Below are positions 24,601 through 32,482 of a stretch of DNA of 64,000 nucleotides, one piece after another. The stretch spans positions 119,823 to 183,822 of the forward strand of contig MNCI01011801.1 of assembly GCA_015680685.1 (NCBI GenBank). The letters run 5' to 3'. A model generated the notes under the pieces. That model was not told the DNA's origin. It saw only the letters and a list, made by a program, of their open reading frames with translations, and made no database searches. This stretch comes from Gnetum montanum (Eukaryota; Streptophyta; Gnetopsida; Gnetales; Gnetaceae). Each line of letters starts with the position of its first letter. The stretch's first letter is position 1. The position numbers and the translations under genes were made by a program.

Positions 24601-27600
24601 ATAAGTCCCAAGAGTGGGAAAAGATGAGCCAAGAAAAAAATAAACAAGTGCTCAATCATGGTCCAATTTTGGGACAAGTACCTTCGTACAATGAAAGAGT
24701 GTTGGAACTTTTGCCAAGAGTTGGCAAACAAGATTACTAGGGAAACTAATGAGCTCAGGAAGATCCATCTAATTGAGCAAGCAACTTGGGATGTCAAGGT
24801 GGGTAGATTGCATAAACTTCTAGCTCTGCTCAGTGAACATGTAACTGGGGAGAGGCGCAAGGTGAAGGAGAAATTTAGCACCTTGCACGCCAAACTCCAA
24901 CAAATGGTTGTAAGTGAACCAACACTGTAGAAGAAGATGGACCTATTGGAAAACATGTACGTCACCCACCACGAAGTAGCTATTGTAGTCCTTGAGAGGA
25001 GACTCAAGGAGGTAGAAGAGAATGTGTAGGTAGAATGGAGGATGTACCTCTATGTGGTTTAGACTTTTGCAGGTTGACTATGCATAAAGATCAAAGAGAA
25101 ACTTCCTTGAGCGGTGGCTGAGTTGGATGTGGCCTAGCACATGCTACTGTAGGCAAAGAGGAGTCATGAGTAGTTCTAGGCCAACGTTAAGGAATGACAC
25201 CAAGCACTCCTGCGGGAGTAGGGACTAATGCACAAGCAAATTTGACAGCTTCAAGCAAGGGTAATGGACCTTGAGGTAGAACTCTAGAGAGTCCACATGT
25301 TTGCACTTAACTCTTCGGGCTTCTTCCCATATCAAGTAGGCACGTTAGGGGACTTCTTCTCTTAGCCACCATTCTTGGCACTTCTCAGTGAGGTGGCTTG
25401 TATTGTATTGTATTCATGGTCTGTATGTTTATATGGTTGTATTCCTTTGCATTGATCATGTCATGTGTCTGGTCCCAATTTTGTCTTGGGTGTTAAAGCT
25501 ATGAGACTAACTTTACTTAGTTGTAGGGAAATGATGAGTCATCTAGTGGCATTTTGGTATGCCAATTGTAAACCTTGGATCTAAGAAGTGTTTTATGTGA
25601 CCTATGTTTATAGTCTAGCATGTTTGGTAGAGGTTCTTGGTCTTCCTAGATGCACCCTTGCCCCTTGGGTCATACTCTAAGGTTGTATGCATAATTCCAA
25701 GCTCACTTGGATGATTTTGGCTTCATTCAGAAGTCTTAGGGCCCTTTAGGCATGCTTCCTTAGGTTTCGGCTTACACTCGGATCAAAGTACAAGGTGTGG
25801 GCTCTTTTTTTTTTTTTTTTGGGCCAGGGGGGGGTGGGTGCATTGACTACCCTATGTTAGCGCACCCCCTGGCAAGCATGGTTTGCCTAACTTTGCCTTG
25901 TGTGTGCCTAGGGTCAGTGTGGGTTGCATCGATGAGCCTTCGTTGATGCCTAGGCATTGATGAATCCCTTCTGTTTCCACATGAAAACTATAAATACCTA
26001 AGATGAGCTGTCATACTTAACAACTTTATTCTAGTGTTGTCATTTGGCTCTGGGCATCCAGTTTTGTGTGAAGAGCTTTTCCTCCCTTGTGTAAGTTGTT
26101 TTCCTTCCTTGTTTTGTGTGTGCTTTGAGTCGTTGCTTTTATAAGTGTTGTTAGACTCCATCAAAGTGCTACCTTGCGTACGTAGCTTGGAACCATTTAG
26201 TTGATGTGGAGTCCAGTGTTTTCTACAAGCAAGCTATGTTAGCTCTTCTCTTTTCATCAAATAGATAATCTCATTGGTCTCCCCTATCAATGAGCCCATG
26301 TTCCATGTAGCTATCCTAGCTTGACTTAACCATGTGGGGTGATTCTGCGCAGGTTTGTTTGGGCAGGCTTACCTGCTGCCCAAAGTCTTTGCAGCTGCAT
26401 TACTGATTACGGTTGTGTTCTTGTCTCTGCACATGTTTGTAGTTTTTTTACCCTCTATAATGTATTTAGGAAAATGATTACAAATCAAGCAAGCAGAGAG
26501 AATCATAGCATAAAAATAGGAATGAAACAGCAGACCACAAAAATCATCAATTGAAAAAAGGTTTATTTACTTCACAATAAAAGTTTTCAGTAGCATGTAT
26601 CTATGTTCTTTTAATTTTCAAACCAAAATAAAAACTATGAAAAATCAAGGCTTATCATTTAGCACCATGCATAATGAGAAACACGAATCATTTAGAACTT
26701 GTTTAAAATTTTTCTACACTCTGGGCACTGTGGGCAGTGGGTGAGCTTGCCTATACTAATCCAAACAGGCTCACCCCTGATATTTAAGTCAATCCACTAT
26801 CCTAAACATGGATGCCTCTCCTGGGTCTTATTTTGGACTAGCTTCTTTACCCACACCTATCCACAATGTTGTGGGAACCCTTACATATTTCACACAACAA
26901 TTGGGTGCTGCTATTGAAGAACATTATTAGGATTCATGTATGAAGAGATCTCTACTCTGCAAAACTTATGGAATTCACTAGTTTGTGCACTATGATCTAT
27001 TGGATTTTTGTTGTTGTGGAAACCTAAGCAACTTCTAATGATAGAGTAATGCGTACATCACGTTGTTTTCCCCTAAAGATTAGACATCTACTAGTGCTAA
27101 AACCAAGATCATAACTACCACATCATCAGTTGAGATAATGTGTGCTTACTGTGCTATGAGGCATATTCAAATAGGAACAAGCAGTAAATTTGAAACATAT
27201 TGATAACTAGGGTCCTCTAGCAGAGCATGAATATGGACACTACCATGTGATTTTGCCTCTGAAGCCCTAAAATTGAAGAGTAATGAAGGCATGTATGAAT
27301 GAATGCATTGATGTCTTCGAACAACAAATAGATTAGATTAGAGAGGCCAAAGCAGAAGTTTGTGACACAAATCAAGGGCTCAAGACGTGAATTGAAGGTA
27401 TCTCAAATGTGATAATCAATTTCTCGACTAAGTCTGAAGAATTTTGGAGTGATGTCCTAGGAAGAATGGTAGCAGTCACGGATTTCATTCATCAATTGAC
27501 TAATCAGTTTTTTCAACCTCAACATAGTTAGCCTCTCCATGTTTTCCCAACAACAAAGCTGGTAGCACTAGTGAGGCTGATGGCAATAACCCCTGCTCAG

Positions 27601-30600
27601 CCACCATAAAATTGGTGGGATTTTCCACCATCATAGGAGTTCCTAACTCAAGCTCATTTAAGAAAAGTGAAGTGGATTTCTACAATGGAGCACTGGGCAC
27701 TGGGAATGGGTACATAGGCTAAAGATTGACTTGACACAATGAAGAACTACTTTGTCATGGTCAATCTCACCAGTCTTGAGTGATTGAAAGTCATTTCCTT
27801 CTATTTGAAGGAGATGGAGGCAACATGGTGGAACAAATCAAGACAACAAGAAGTCATTGCCAACTGTAGTTTGTTCCTGATTTATTTCCAAAGGAGCAGT
27901 AGATGAGATTCAATTTCTTGAGGGTTGGATGATTTGTTAAGGATTATTATAAGTGTTTTGTAACCTTTATTGATACATTAAGTACTGAGATGAAGGAGAG
28001 TTGGTTGCATGATTTAGTGGATTACCTGTGCATCTCTGACTGGAAACATGTGCCCAGTGAATGACATGTGCATCTCTGACCGGAAACACGTGCCCACAAC
28101 CTCTCATGGTAGATAATGCTTACAGAGTGGCTTGTGATTACGAAGAATACTACCATCTCAGGAGTGCAATCTTGAGACAGGCAGATGTCCTAGAAGACTA
28201 AATAAAGGACCAAACGATTCTTATTGTCTGTGGAGAAGATCATTTCAAAAGAGACTGCCTACGAAGACAAAGAAAGCAAGGATCTCAAAATCAAAATTGG
28301 AAATCCAGTAACACTATAGGCAAGACTTCTAATTGGAACCAAATCTTCCGTGTCTGCAACAGTCAAGAAAATTTCAGTAGAACCTAATCCAGTTTTGCAA
28401 AAGTTTTAGTTCATTTTATTTCATTTAAAATGTTGTATTCAAGGTAAGAAAGTTAAATTTTTAATCGATAGTGATACGACTGATAACTTTCTCTTTCCAA
28501 GTTTGGTTAAATTGTATGTTATATCTTTATATTTTAAGAATGCAAGGCGCATTCTATTGTGATGTCCCCTTTTTATTTTTCTTTCAGTGTATGCAATTTA
28601 GTTGCATTCTGTTTGTATTTTTGATGATATTAATTTTAACTTGATGCCTGGATGCAATGAACTCATTTTTTTAGGGAACTTTATGCAGAGCCATTGCTTA
28701 TATCCCATTGACAGTGCTTGCTGTGCCAGCATCTATTCTAACAGTAAGATTGAAATTTGACTATTTTATGTATTTTCAAAATTTTGCATTTAGTATTTAA
28801 GTTTTTGCTTTAAACCGTTGATTTGCTATAATTGATGTGTTACTATTTGATATGTTATTATTGCTTCATCTGCTCTCTTATTTGAATACATTTCCTTTTC
28901 TTTTTCTATAGTTGTTTTTTGTTTTTATTTAGACTTACATGTATATTATTTCTCATTTCTGTAAAAAATTTGGACCAGCTATTAAGATCAGACTCAAACT
29001 TATGTTTTTGTAGTCACACTGTTTCATTCTTTTTTGCATGATTGCTTCTACTATGTTTGTGAATTTATTGTATCCTTTTCTAGTTCATGACAATTGCTTA
29101 CATTCCTTATGAATTTATTTAGATAGGAGGCAGTTTGTGAATTTATTGTATCCTTTTCTAATTCATGACAATTGCTTGCATTCCTTGTGAATTTATTTAG
29201 ATAGGGGGCGGTTATCTTTTTGGGTTAACTGTTGGATTCATTGCTGATTCTATTGGATCTACAGCTGGCGCTACAGCAGCATTTCTTATTGGCAAAACGG
29301 TAAGTTTATTATATGTTTGAATGTTTAAAACATTAAAAAAATTTACCTTAGAATGTTTCTAATTTTTAAAATGAGCAATTATAATTTTTGTTCCATCATG
29401 GGCAACCAAGGCGTTGCACCATAGATGGATGAACTGGCTCTTGATTTTTCATTTTCTATCTTTTGTGTTTCTAAAATGAACATTGTCATGAATCACTTCT
29501 AACTGAAAATGGAGTTTCTAGTACCATTACATTAGACATCAAAATAGTTGTAAATAAACAAAACACTGCATAGAAGGATAAGAATTTATGACTTGACATT
29601 CAGTCATTGGGTCTTTGAAATTAAAACATCTATAACTGTGTTGTAAATGAATTCACTTAATAGAGACGAGGTAATGCTTCGTGGACAAAGTATGTTTTAA
29701 AACTGTTTGTTGGTAAGTGGTTGAAAATAGTAAATGGTCGTTGCTTGTCAGAAAGTAAGATTAGTTCTATGGCAGGATCTTTCATCATATTTTTCCATCT
29801 ATTATTTACATCGTATACTGTTTTGTAACGTTTTCACTGTTGATAAAAAAACCCTGCAGGTTGGACGGTCTTACGTGGTTTCCAAATTAAAAGACTATCC
29901 TCAATTTCAGGCTATTTCTATAGCTATTCAACGATCAGGCTTTAAGGTTCCCTCTCTCTCTCTCTAAAATTTATGTTTGATGTTTCAATTTAGCTTAAAG
30001 TTGTAGTAAAGGTGTTCATGGAAGAGAACTCAATAAAGATTAGGAGCTAAGTAAATAGGTGATAATTTATCTGCATGGTAAGATGTTTTTTTGCCACTAA
30101 TTAATTTGAAGGCTTTTACATTTCTGGATGTCGTATTAGTCAATAGAAAAACCAAAAGGATCAGTTGGACTGAATTAACGGTCATCTAATGCACGCGAAA
30201 AATATCTTCAAAAGGATCTATCAGAAAATAATTGGCAAGAGCTACGATAGACTTGACAACTTGGAATTATTAACTGCCACCACACATTTATCTCAATGAA
30301 CTAATCAGCTTGTCACAGTACATTGCAGAAAACATGACGTTCATTTTACAAATCAATTTTGCATGTAGAGAATAGAAGTACGCTTTTAGAAAGGGATACT
30401 AAGCCACCTATTGTTGACTCTTAAATTTATTAGGAGTTATCCATACTTAAAAGCACACCTTTCCACGGAATAAGTTGGCAGACTTGTTTGCTGGAAGGGT
30501 TTTGTGTAAATCTCTCTTAAAGAGGATAGAATGCATAGATTTTTAAGGAAACTGATGTGACGAACTGACGATGGTAGCTAATCTTTTGTGGCTGGTGACT

Positions 30601-32482
30601 CATCTACTTTAAGTGGGGATTTCCAATATATTTTACTCAGCTATTTAGTGTTTTATTGTTATTCTTACAAATTTTTCACTTTAGAAACATATGCAAGAAG
30701 CTTCTACTTTTCACATAAGCTTTGCATGATGTATCATTGGTAGCTAAAATTTATCTGAGAGTTTAATAACATTATCATTTATTTTAAAGATGCTGAGTCC
30801 TGAAAACAGTTTGGAACAAAAATATTCCTACTGGTTAGATTCAGTCTTTGCACATTTACTATATTTGCAACGAAATAACTTCCTAATTAAAGAATTTTTT
30901 TTAATAAACTGTTTTATTGCAGATTGTGTTGCTGCTGAGGCTTGTACCACTTTTACCTTTTAACATGTTGAATTATCTGCTCTCTGTAACGCCAGTGAGT
31001 TTAGGAGAGTATATTCTTGCTTCATGGATTGGTATGATGGTATGTATGCTTCTAGATCTCTGGTTAGGCAAAATTTTGGTGTATGTGTTCATCAAGTCGA
31101 TATTTCAGCTTCTTTCTTAATGAAATTACGTGTACTGTACATGCAACTATGGTTAATTATTGTCTTTTTTTTTTTCAAATTTAAAAACAGGTAGGTAATG
31201 AGTGGTATTTCCGGCTAGTTTTTTAAGTAACATAAGCATGGTTGAGTTGGTTATGAGCTTGTCATTAGGGGAAAAAAAGTATCTCTAGATAGGGGGTCAT
31301 GAGTTCAATTCTTAGTTACACATACAACTGGTAATTCAACCAAGAAGCTCATTTAGTGTTAGAAAAACTCCATAAACTTCAAAAATTGCATTGTATGCCC
31401 TTCATTTATTCTCAGAAACTTGCATAAATCATGAATAGGTGGAAACCAAAATTGTAGGAGCCCGTGAACTCAAAAGGAATTTGTCTGTTTTCTGTAGAAG
31501 ATTAATGCTTGAAACATTTACATGAGCTGTAACAATATAGATGTCAGAGCACCCTATTCTTCTAAATTGTGTGTAATACTGCTATTTTTAAGATTGTAAC
31601 AACACTGCAGTTTCTATGGCTATGGTTTGATTTTAAGAATTTGTGGTTCCATGTTTGCACCCCATGTAGTTGGCATAAGTCTAGTGATGGTGATGGTTCT
31701 CCATGTTTGCAACTGTAACAATTATCTATACATGTATGCAATGGGTAAAGCAACAGTGTCTTGGTTTTGTGTGTAAAATACCAATATTGCTTCTAGTTCT
31801 GTTAGTAAAATGGTTCATACTTGTTTTTTCATCGATCGTGTAAGGGACGTATAGCTGGTTCAACTAATCAAGCAAAAAATTTGTGCAGCCAATTACGTTT
31901 GGTTTTGTTTATGTTGGCACAACCATAAAGGATCTGTCTGATGTGACTCATGGATGGGGCGAAGTTTCAACAAGACGTTGGGTAAGTTGACTTTAAATAT
32001 CTTATTATAACTTATTTCTACATGTTTTCTACCTAAGCTGTTATACCTGAAAGCAGGTTTGTTTTTTTATGAACTAGACGAGTTTTGTAGGCTACATGGA
32101 GTGGCAAATAGTTACATCCTAACCAAAAACTTTATTTTCTGATTGATGTCTTGCGAACTGATGATAATTACATTCAACTTGCTGCAGATATTGATTGGCA
32201 TTGGCTTTTCGGCCTCAGGTAAGCCATTTTGTTTTTCCAGTATTACCAAATGATTATTATTTCCTAAATAAGCACAATCAGTAACTGACCAAAATATTCA
32301 TGTTTGTAGTGGCTCTAATGATTGTTGTTACAAAAGTAGCAAGGAGGACCTTGAAGAAGGCTCTTGAAGAGGGTGATGATCAATTGAGTGATTCAGTTGG
32401 CCATGATTTTTCAGCTAGTAAAGAGTCCCACAAAGAACTTCAAAAACAACTAATAATAAGAGTAGATCCAGTACGTGTTTAG
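12313..32482 (+). CDS. TVP38/TMEM64-family (VTT / SNARE-associated Golgi) membrane protein, 9 exons
   Basis: Nine exons join to 813 nt, 270 residues plus stop: 12313-12408, 14180-14241, 28689-28743, 29201-29299, 29860-29946, 30923-31039, 31889-31981, 32188-32218, 32310-32482. Every intron is GT-AG and every phase fits. The product has a hydrophobic N-terminal segment (residues about 8-29), then the VTT/DedA-like core: AIAYIPLTVLAVPAS (54-68), IGGGYLFG (72-79), a glycine/alanine-rich helix (90-103), VGRSYVVSKL, and RLVPLLPFNMLNY with R139, P142, P145 and N150. A last membrane helix around 204-222 precedes a hydrophilic lysine- and glutamate-rich tail (about 225-270). Family members sit in the endomembrane system; relatives TMEM41B and VMP1 are lipid scramblases. 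The start fits plant relatives in length. The exact subfamily and substrate are not shown by the sequence. Confidence 0.9.
12409..14179 (+). other. Intron 1, containing a probably inverted contig (13095-13563)
   Basis: An intron of 1,771 bp. Ns at 13,094 and 13,564 bound a segment whose first 72 bases (13,095-13,166) are the exact reverse complement of 13,565-13,636. This is best explained as an overlap between contig ends with the middle contig placed backwards. No exon is affected. Confidence 0.8.
14180..14241 (+). CDS. VTT-family gene exon 2 (residues 33-52, codon 53 split)
   Basis: Acceptor GTTTTGCAG| at 14,179; donor TTTT|GTAAGT at 14,242. Encodes MLQDFLIWIDKNLGYWGPLV; the last two bases pair with the first base of exon 3 to make Leu. 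Confidence 0.9.
14988..15222 (+). pseudogene. Exon-like fragment of unknown gene inside intron 2
   Basis: An open frame with ordinary amino-acid composition, unlike the repeats around it. It includes LILLRVGCEPVVVKDENTFL, LKRLLPAVDEAVKVDCGEGA and GSKQDWTSTLDEETNFCKG. The best-looking part is about 15,020-15,215. I do not recognise the family. It could be a captured gene fragment, a stray exon of another gene, or an unused alternative exon. TTCTGGGCAG could serve as an acceptor, but no good donor follows. Confidence 0.4.
15440..15715 (+). repeat. Three tandem copies of a ~94-bp unit with C19-A31 run
   Basis: The word AAATGCAGAAATGATTGG (first copy AAATGCGGAAACAATTG) recurs at about 15,452, 15,547 and 15,640. 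Between copies lie T/A runs; the second junction has expanded to 19 C (15,585-15,603) followed by 31 A (15,604-15,634). The homopolymers may be unreliable in length. Long minus-strand frames over this segment are artefacts of it. Confidence 0.7.
16544..17475. mobile_element. Possible hAT-like non-autonomous element
   Basis: The left end has TACGCAGGAGC near 16,550 and the right end on the opposite strand has AACGCAAGAGC near 17,450, a weak inverted pair. Matching host words CAATTTAGGGCA...TTTTTTGGCAT flank the segment at about 16,512 and 17,479. No transposase frame is seen. The flanking repeat is longer than the 8-bp duplication normal for hAT, so the assignment is tentative. Confidence 0.25.
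16579..16668 (+). repeat. 42-bp tandem duplication
   Basis: The unit GCTCCACACATTCCAGATAT plus GGGAGCGCATTCCATTTTGCTT occurs twice in tandem with one C/T-type difference. The unit contains the palindrome-like ATGGGAGCGCATTCCAT. Confidence 0.75.
18137..19222 (+). repeat. 5' LTR of E2
   Basis: Begins TGATGAGTCATC and ends CTTATCA immediately before the primer-binding site. TATA box TATAAATA at 18,467-18,474. The single N at 18,377 replaces about 130 bp that are present in the 3' copy, including a T run and a G run, so the true LTR is longer than it appears. Confidence 0.8.
19224..19241 (+). promoter_or_regulatory. E2 primer-binding site (tRNA-Asp type, decayed)
   Basis: TGGTGCTGTTGCTAGGGA lies one base after the LTR. 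It matches the common plant gypsy primer site TGGCGCCGTTGCCGGGGA except for four transitions or near-transitions at CpG or CpC positions, consistent with loss of methylated cytosines. Confidence 0.65.
19339..20711 (+). pseudogene. E2 gag remnant
   Basis: Broken frames are seen at 19,339-19,480, 19,660-19,902 and 20,445-20,711. The last part (LIDLAHKVDWLWDTMDEKMI) resembles the helical segment of E1 Gag (KVDDVWSSLDSKIETVLKIV). Stops are numerous, so no full-length Gag can be made. Confidence 0.6.
21560..21950 (+). pseudogene. E2 retropepsin-like protease remnant
   Basis: The active-site-like DSG lies at 21,676-21,684 (LYDSGSRANII). The second conserved block, VIMGRD, follows near 21,895-21,912 after frame changes. 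The layout matches the E1 protease. The downstream purine word TAGTCATGGGGGA (22,178-22,190) corresponds to the E1 internal tract at 1964. Confidence 0.65.
21951..24400 (+). other. Noncoding internal region of E2
   Basis: No coherent frame. An A-rich purine stretch lies at 22,910-23,045. The open frame at 23,122-23,490 has no recognisable similarity and is probably chance. Confidence 0.5.
24430..25390 (+). pseudogene. E2 extra ORF: predicted coiled-coil protein, decayed
   Basis: A reading frame between protease and 3' LTR. The first part includes MLNHKSQEWEKMSQEKNK; after one shift near 24,650 the frame runs in phase from 24,658 to about 25,365. Composition is rich in Glu, Lys, Gln and Leu with heptad-like spacing (for example RRKVKEKFSTLHAKLQQMV, VLERRLKEVEENV), suggesting a coiled coil. 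From 24,928 onward it has 14 stops, ten TAG and four TGA and no TAA, as expected from CAG and CGA decay. The ancestral protein was perhaps 300 residues. I know no named family for it. It is in the place where some plant gypsy elements carry an additional ORF. Confidence 0.5.
25532..26221 (+). repeat. 3' LTR of E2, truncated at its 3' end
   Basis: Aligns with 18,137-18,712 from TGATGAGTC to the words GATGTGGAGTCCAGTGTTT, then similarity stops. It includes TATAAATA near 25,990 and a T18/G8 low-complexity insert at about 25,804-25,836 that is missing (N) from the 5' copy. Confidence 0.75.
26222..27280. other. Intron sequence without recognised element
   Basis: No gene or named repeat recognised. 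Open frames at 26,339-26,554 and 26,699-26,917 have no similarity I can name. Confidence 0.4.
27290..28540 (+). pseudogene. Ty3/gypsy-type gag-protease remnant just upstream of exon 3
   Basis: Read across frameshifts it shows Gag words (LKEMEATWW, NAYRVACDYEEYYHLRSAIL). Half of a zinc knuckle, CGEDHFKRDC, is at 28,229-28,258. A protease start reads FLIDSDTTDNFL, with the DSG glycine changed to Asp, at about 28,461-28,496. The remnant ends about 150 bp before exon 3 of the VTT gene. No LTRs identified. Confidence 0.6.
28689..28743 (+). CDS. VTT-family gene exon 3 (residues 54-71)
   Basis: Acceptor TTTATGCAG| at 28,688 and donor ACA|GTAAG at 28,744. Encodes AIAYIPLTVLAVPASILT, the strongly conserved opening of the VTT core. 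It is separated from exon 2 by a 14,447-bp intron. Confidence 0.9.
29055..29210 (+). repeat. 78-bp tandem duplication spanning the exon 4 splice acceptor
   Basis: Copy 1 (29,055-29,132) and copy 2 (29,133-29,210) differ at five positions, all A/G. Each contains the acceptor ATTTATTTAG followed by ATAGG(A/G)GGC, the start of exon 4. Only the second leads into an open frame. Confidence 0.9.
29201..29299 (+). CDS. VTT-family gene exon 4 (residues 72-104)
   Basis: Acceptor ATTTATTTAG| at 29,200; donor ACG|GTAAG at 29,300. Encodes the block from IGGGYLFG to FLIGKT. A second, nearly identical acceptor lies 78 bp upstream in a tandem duplication. Using it would read into TGA after five codons, so the downstream acceptor must be the productive one. 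Confidence 0.9.
29860..29946 (+). CDS. VTT-family gene exon 5 (residues 105-133)
   Basis: Acceptor CCCTGCAG| at 29,859; donor AAG|GTTCCC at 29,947. Encodes VGRSYVVSKLKDYPQFQ through QRSGFK, phase 0 at both ends. Confidence 0.9.
30923..31039 (+). CDS. VTT-family gene exon 6 (residues 134-172)
   Basis: Acceptor TATTGCAG| at 30,922; donor ATG|GTATGT at 31,040. Encodes the most conserved part of the family, including RLVPLLPFNMLNYLLSVTPV and the following hydrophobic stretch. Confidence 0.92.
31235..31345 (+). mobile_element. SINE-like tRNA-derived head in intron 6
   Basis: GGTTGAGTTGGTTATGAGC resembles an A box and GTCATGAGTTCAATTCTTAG a B box, at pol III spacing with an insertion between them. 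No tail or flanking duplication was defined. Confidence 0.4.
31889..31981 (+). CDS. VTT-family gene exon 7 (residues 173-203)
   Basis: Acceptor TTGTGCAG| at 31,888; donor TGG|GTAAGT at 31,982. Encodes PITFGFVYVGTTIKDLSDVT and the loop ending STRRW. Confidence 0.9.
32188..32218 (+). CDS. VTT-family gene exon 8 (residues 204-213)
   Basis: A 31-nt micro-exon. Acceptor GCTGCAG| at 32,187; donor TCAG|GTAAGC at 32,219. Encodes ILIGIGFSAS, the first half of the final membrane helix. Confidence 0.85.
32310..32482 (+). CDS. VTT-family gene exon 9 (residues 214-270, stop)
   Basis: Acceptor TTTGTAG| at 32,309; ends at TAG 32,480-32,482. Encodes the rest of the final helix (VALMIVVTKVARR) and a polar C-terminal tail. 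No stop or frameshift interrupts it. Confidence 0.88.

Larger units (their letters stand above)
18137..26221 (+). mobile_element. E2: gag-protease LTR retrotransposon with extra 3' coiled-coil ORF
   Basis: The 5' LTR (18,137-19,222) is followed by a primer-binding site, decayed gag (19,339-20,711), a protease region (21,600-21,950), a long noncoding stretch, a degenerate coiled-coil ORF (24,430-25,390), the purine tract GTAGGGAAA and a truncated 3' LTR from 25,532. No polymerase or integrase was found. LTR termini TGATGAG...CTTATCA match E1. The 3' LTR loses similarity after about 26,221, so no target duplication can be checked. Confidence 0.8.
14242..28688 (+). other. Intron 2 of the VTT-family gene, 14.4 kb, repeat-filled
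   Basis: It holds an exon-like fragment (15.0 kb), a C/A-run tandem repeat (15.4-15.7 kb), a possible DNA-transposon remnant (16.5-17.5 kb), the LTR element E2 (18.1-26.2 kb) and a gag-protease remnant (27.3-28.5 kb). The stretches 14,250-14,980, 15,720-16,540 and 17,530-18,130 show nothing supportable. Both splice sites are intact, so the intron can still be removed. Confidence 0.75.

Noticed and set aside
24522-25007. 161-codon minus-strand frame
   Set aside because: It is the shadow of the plus-strand coiled-coil ORF of E2, whose stop pattern marks the plus strand as coding.
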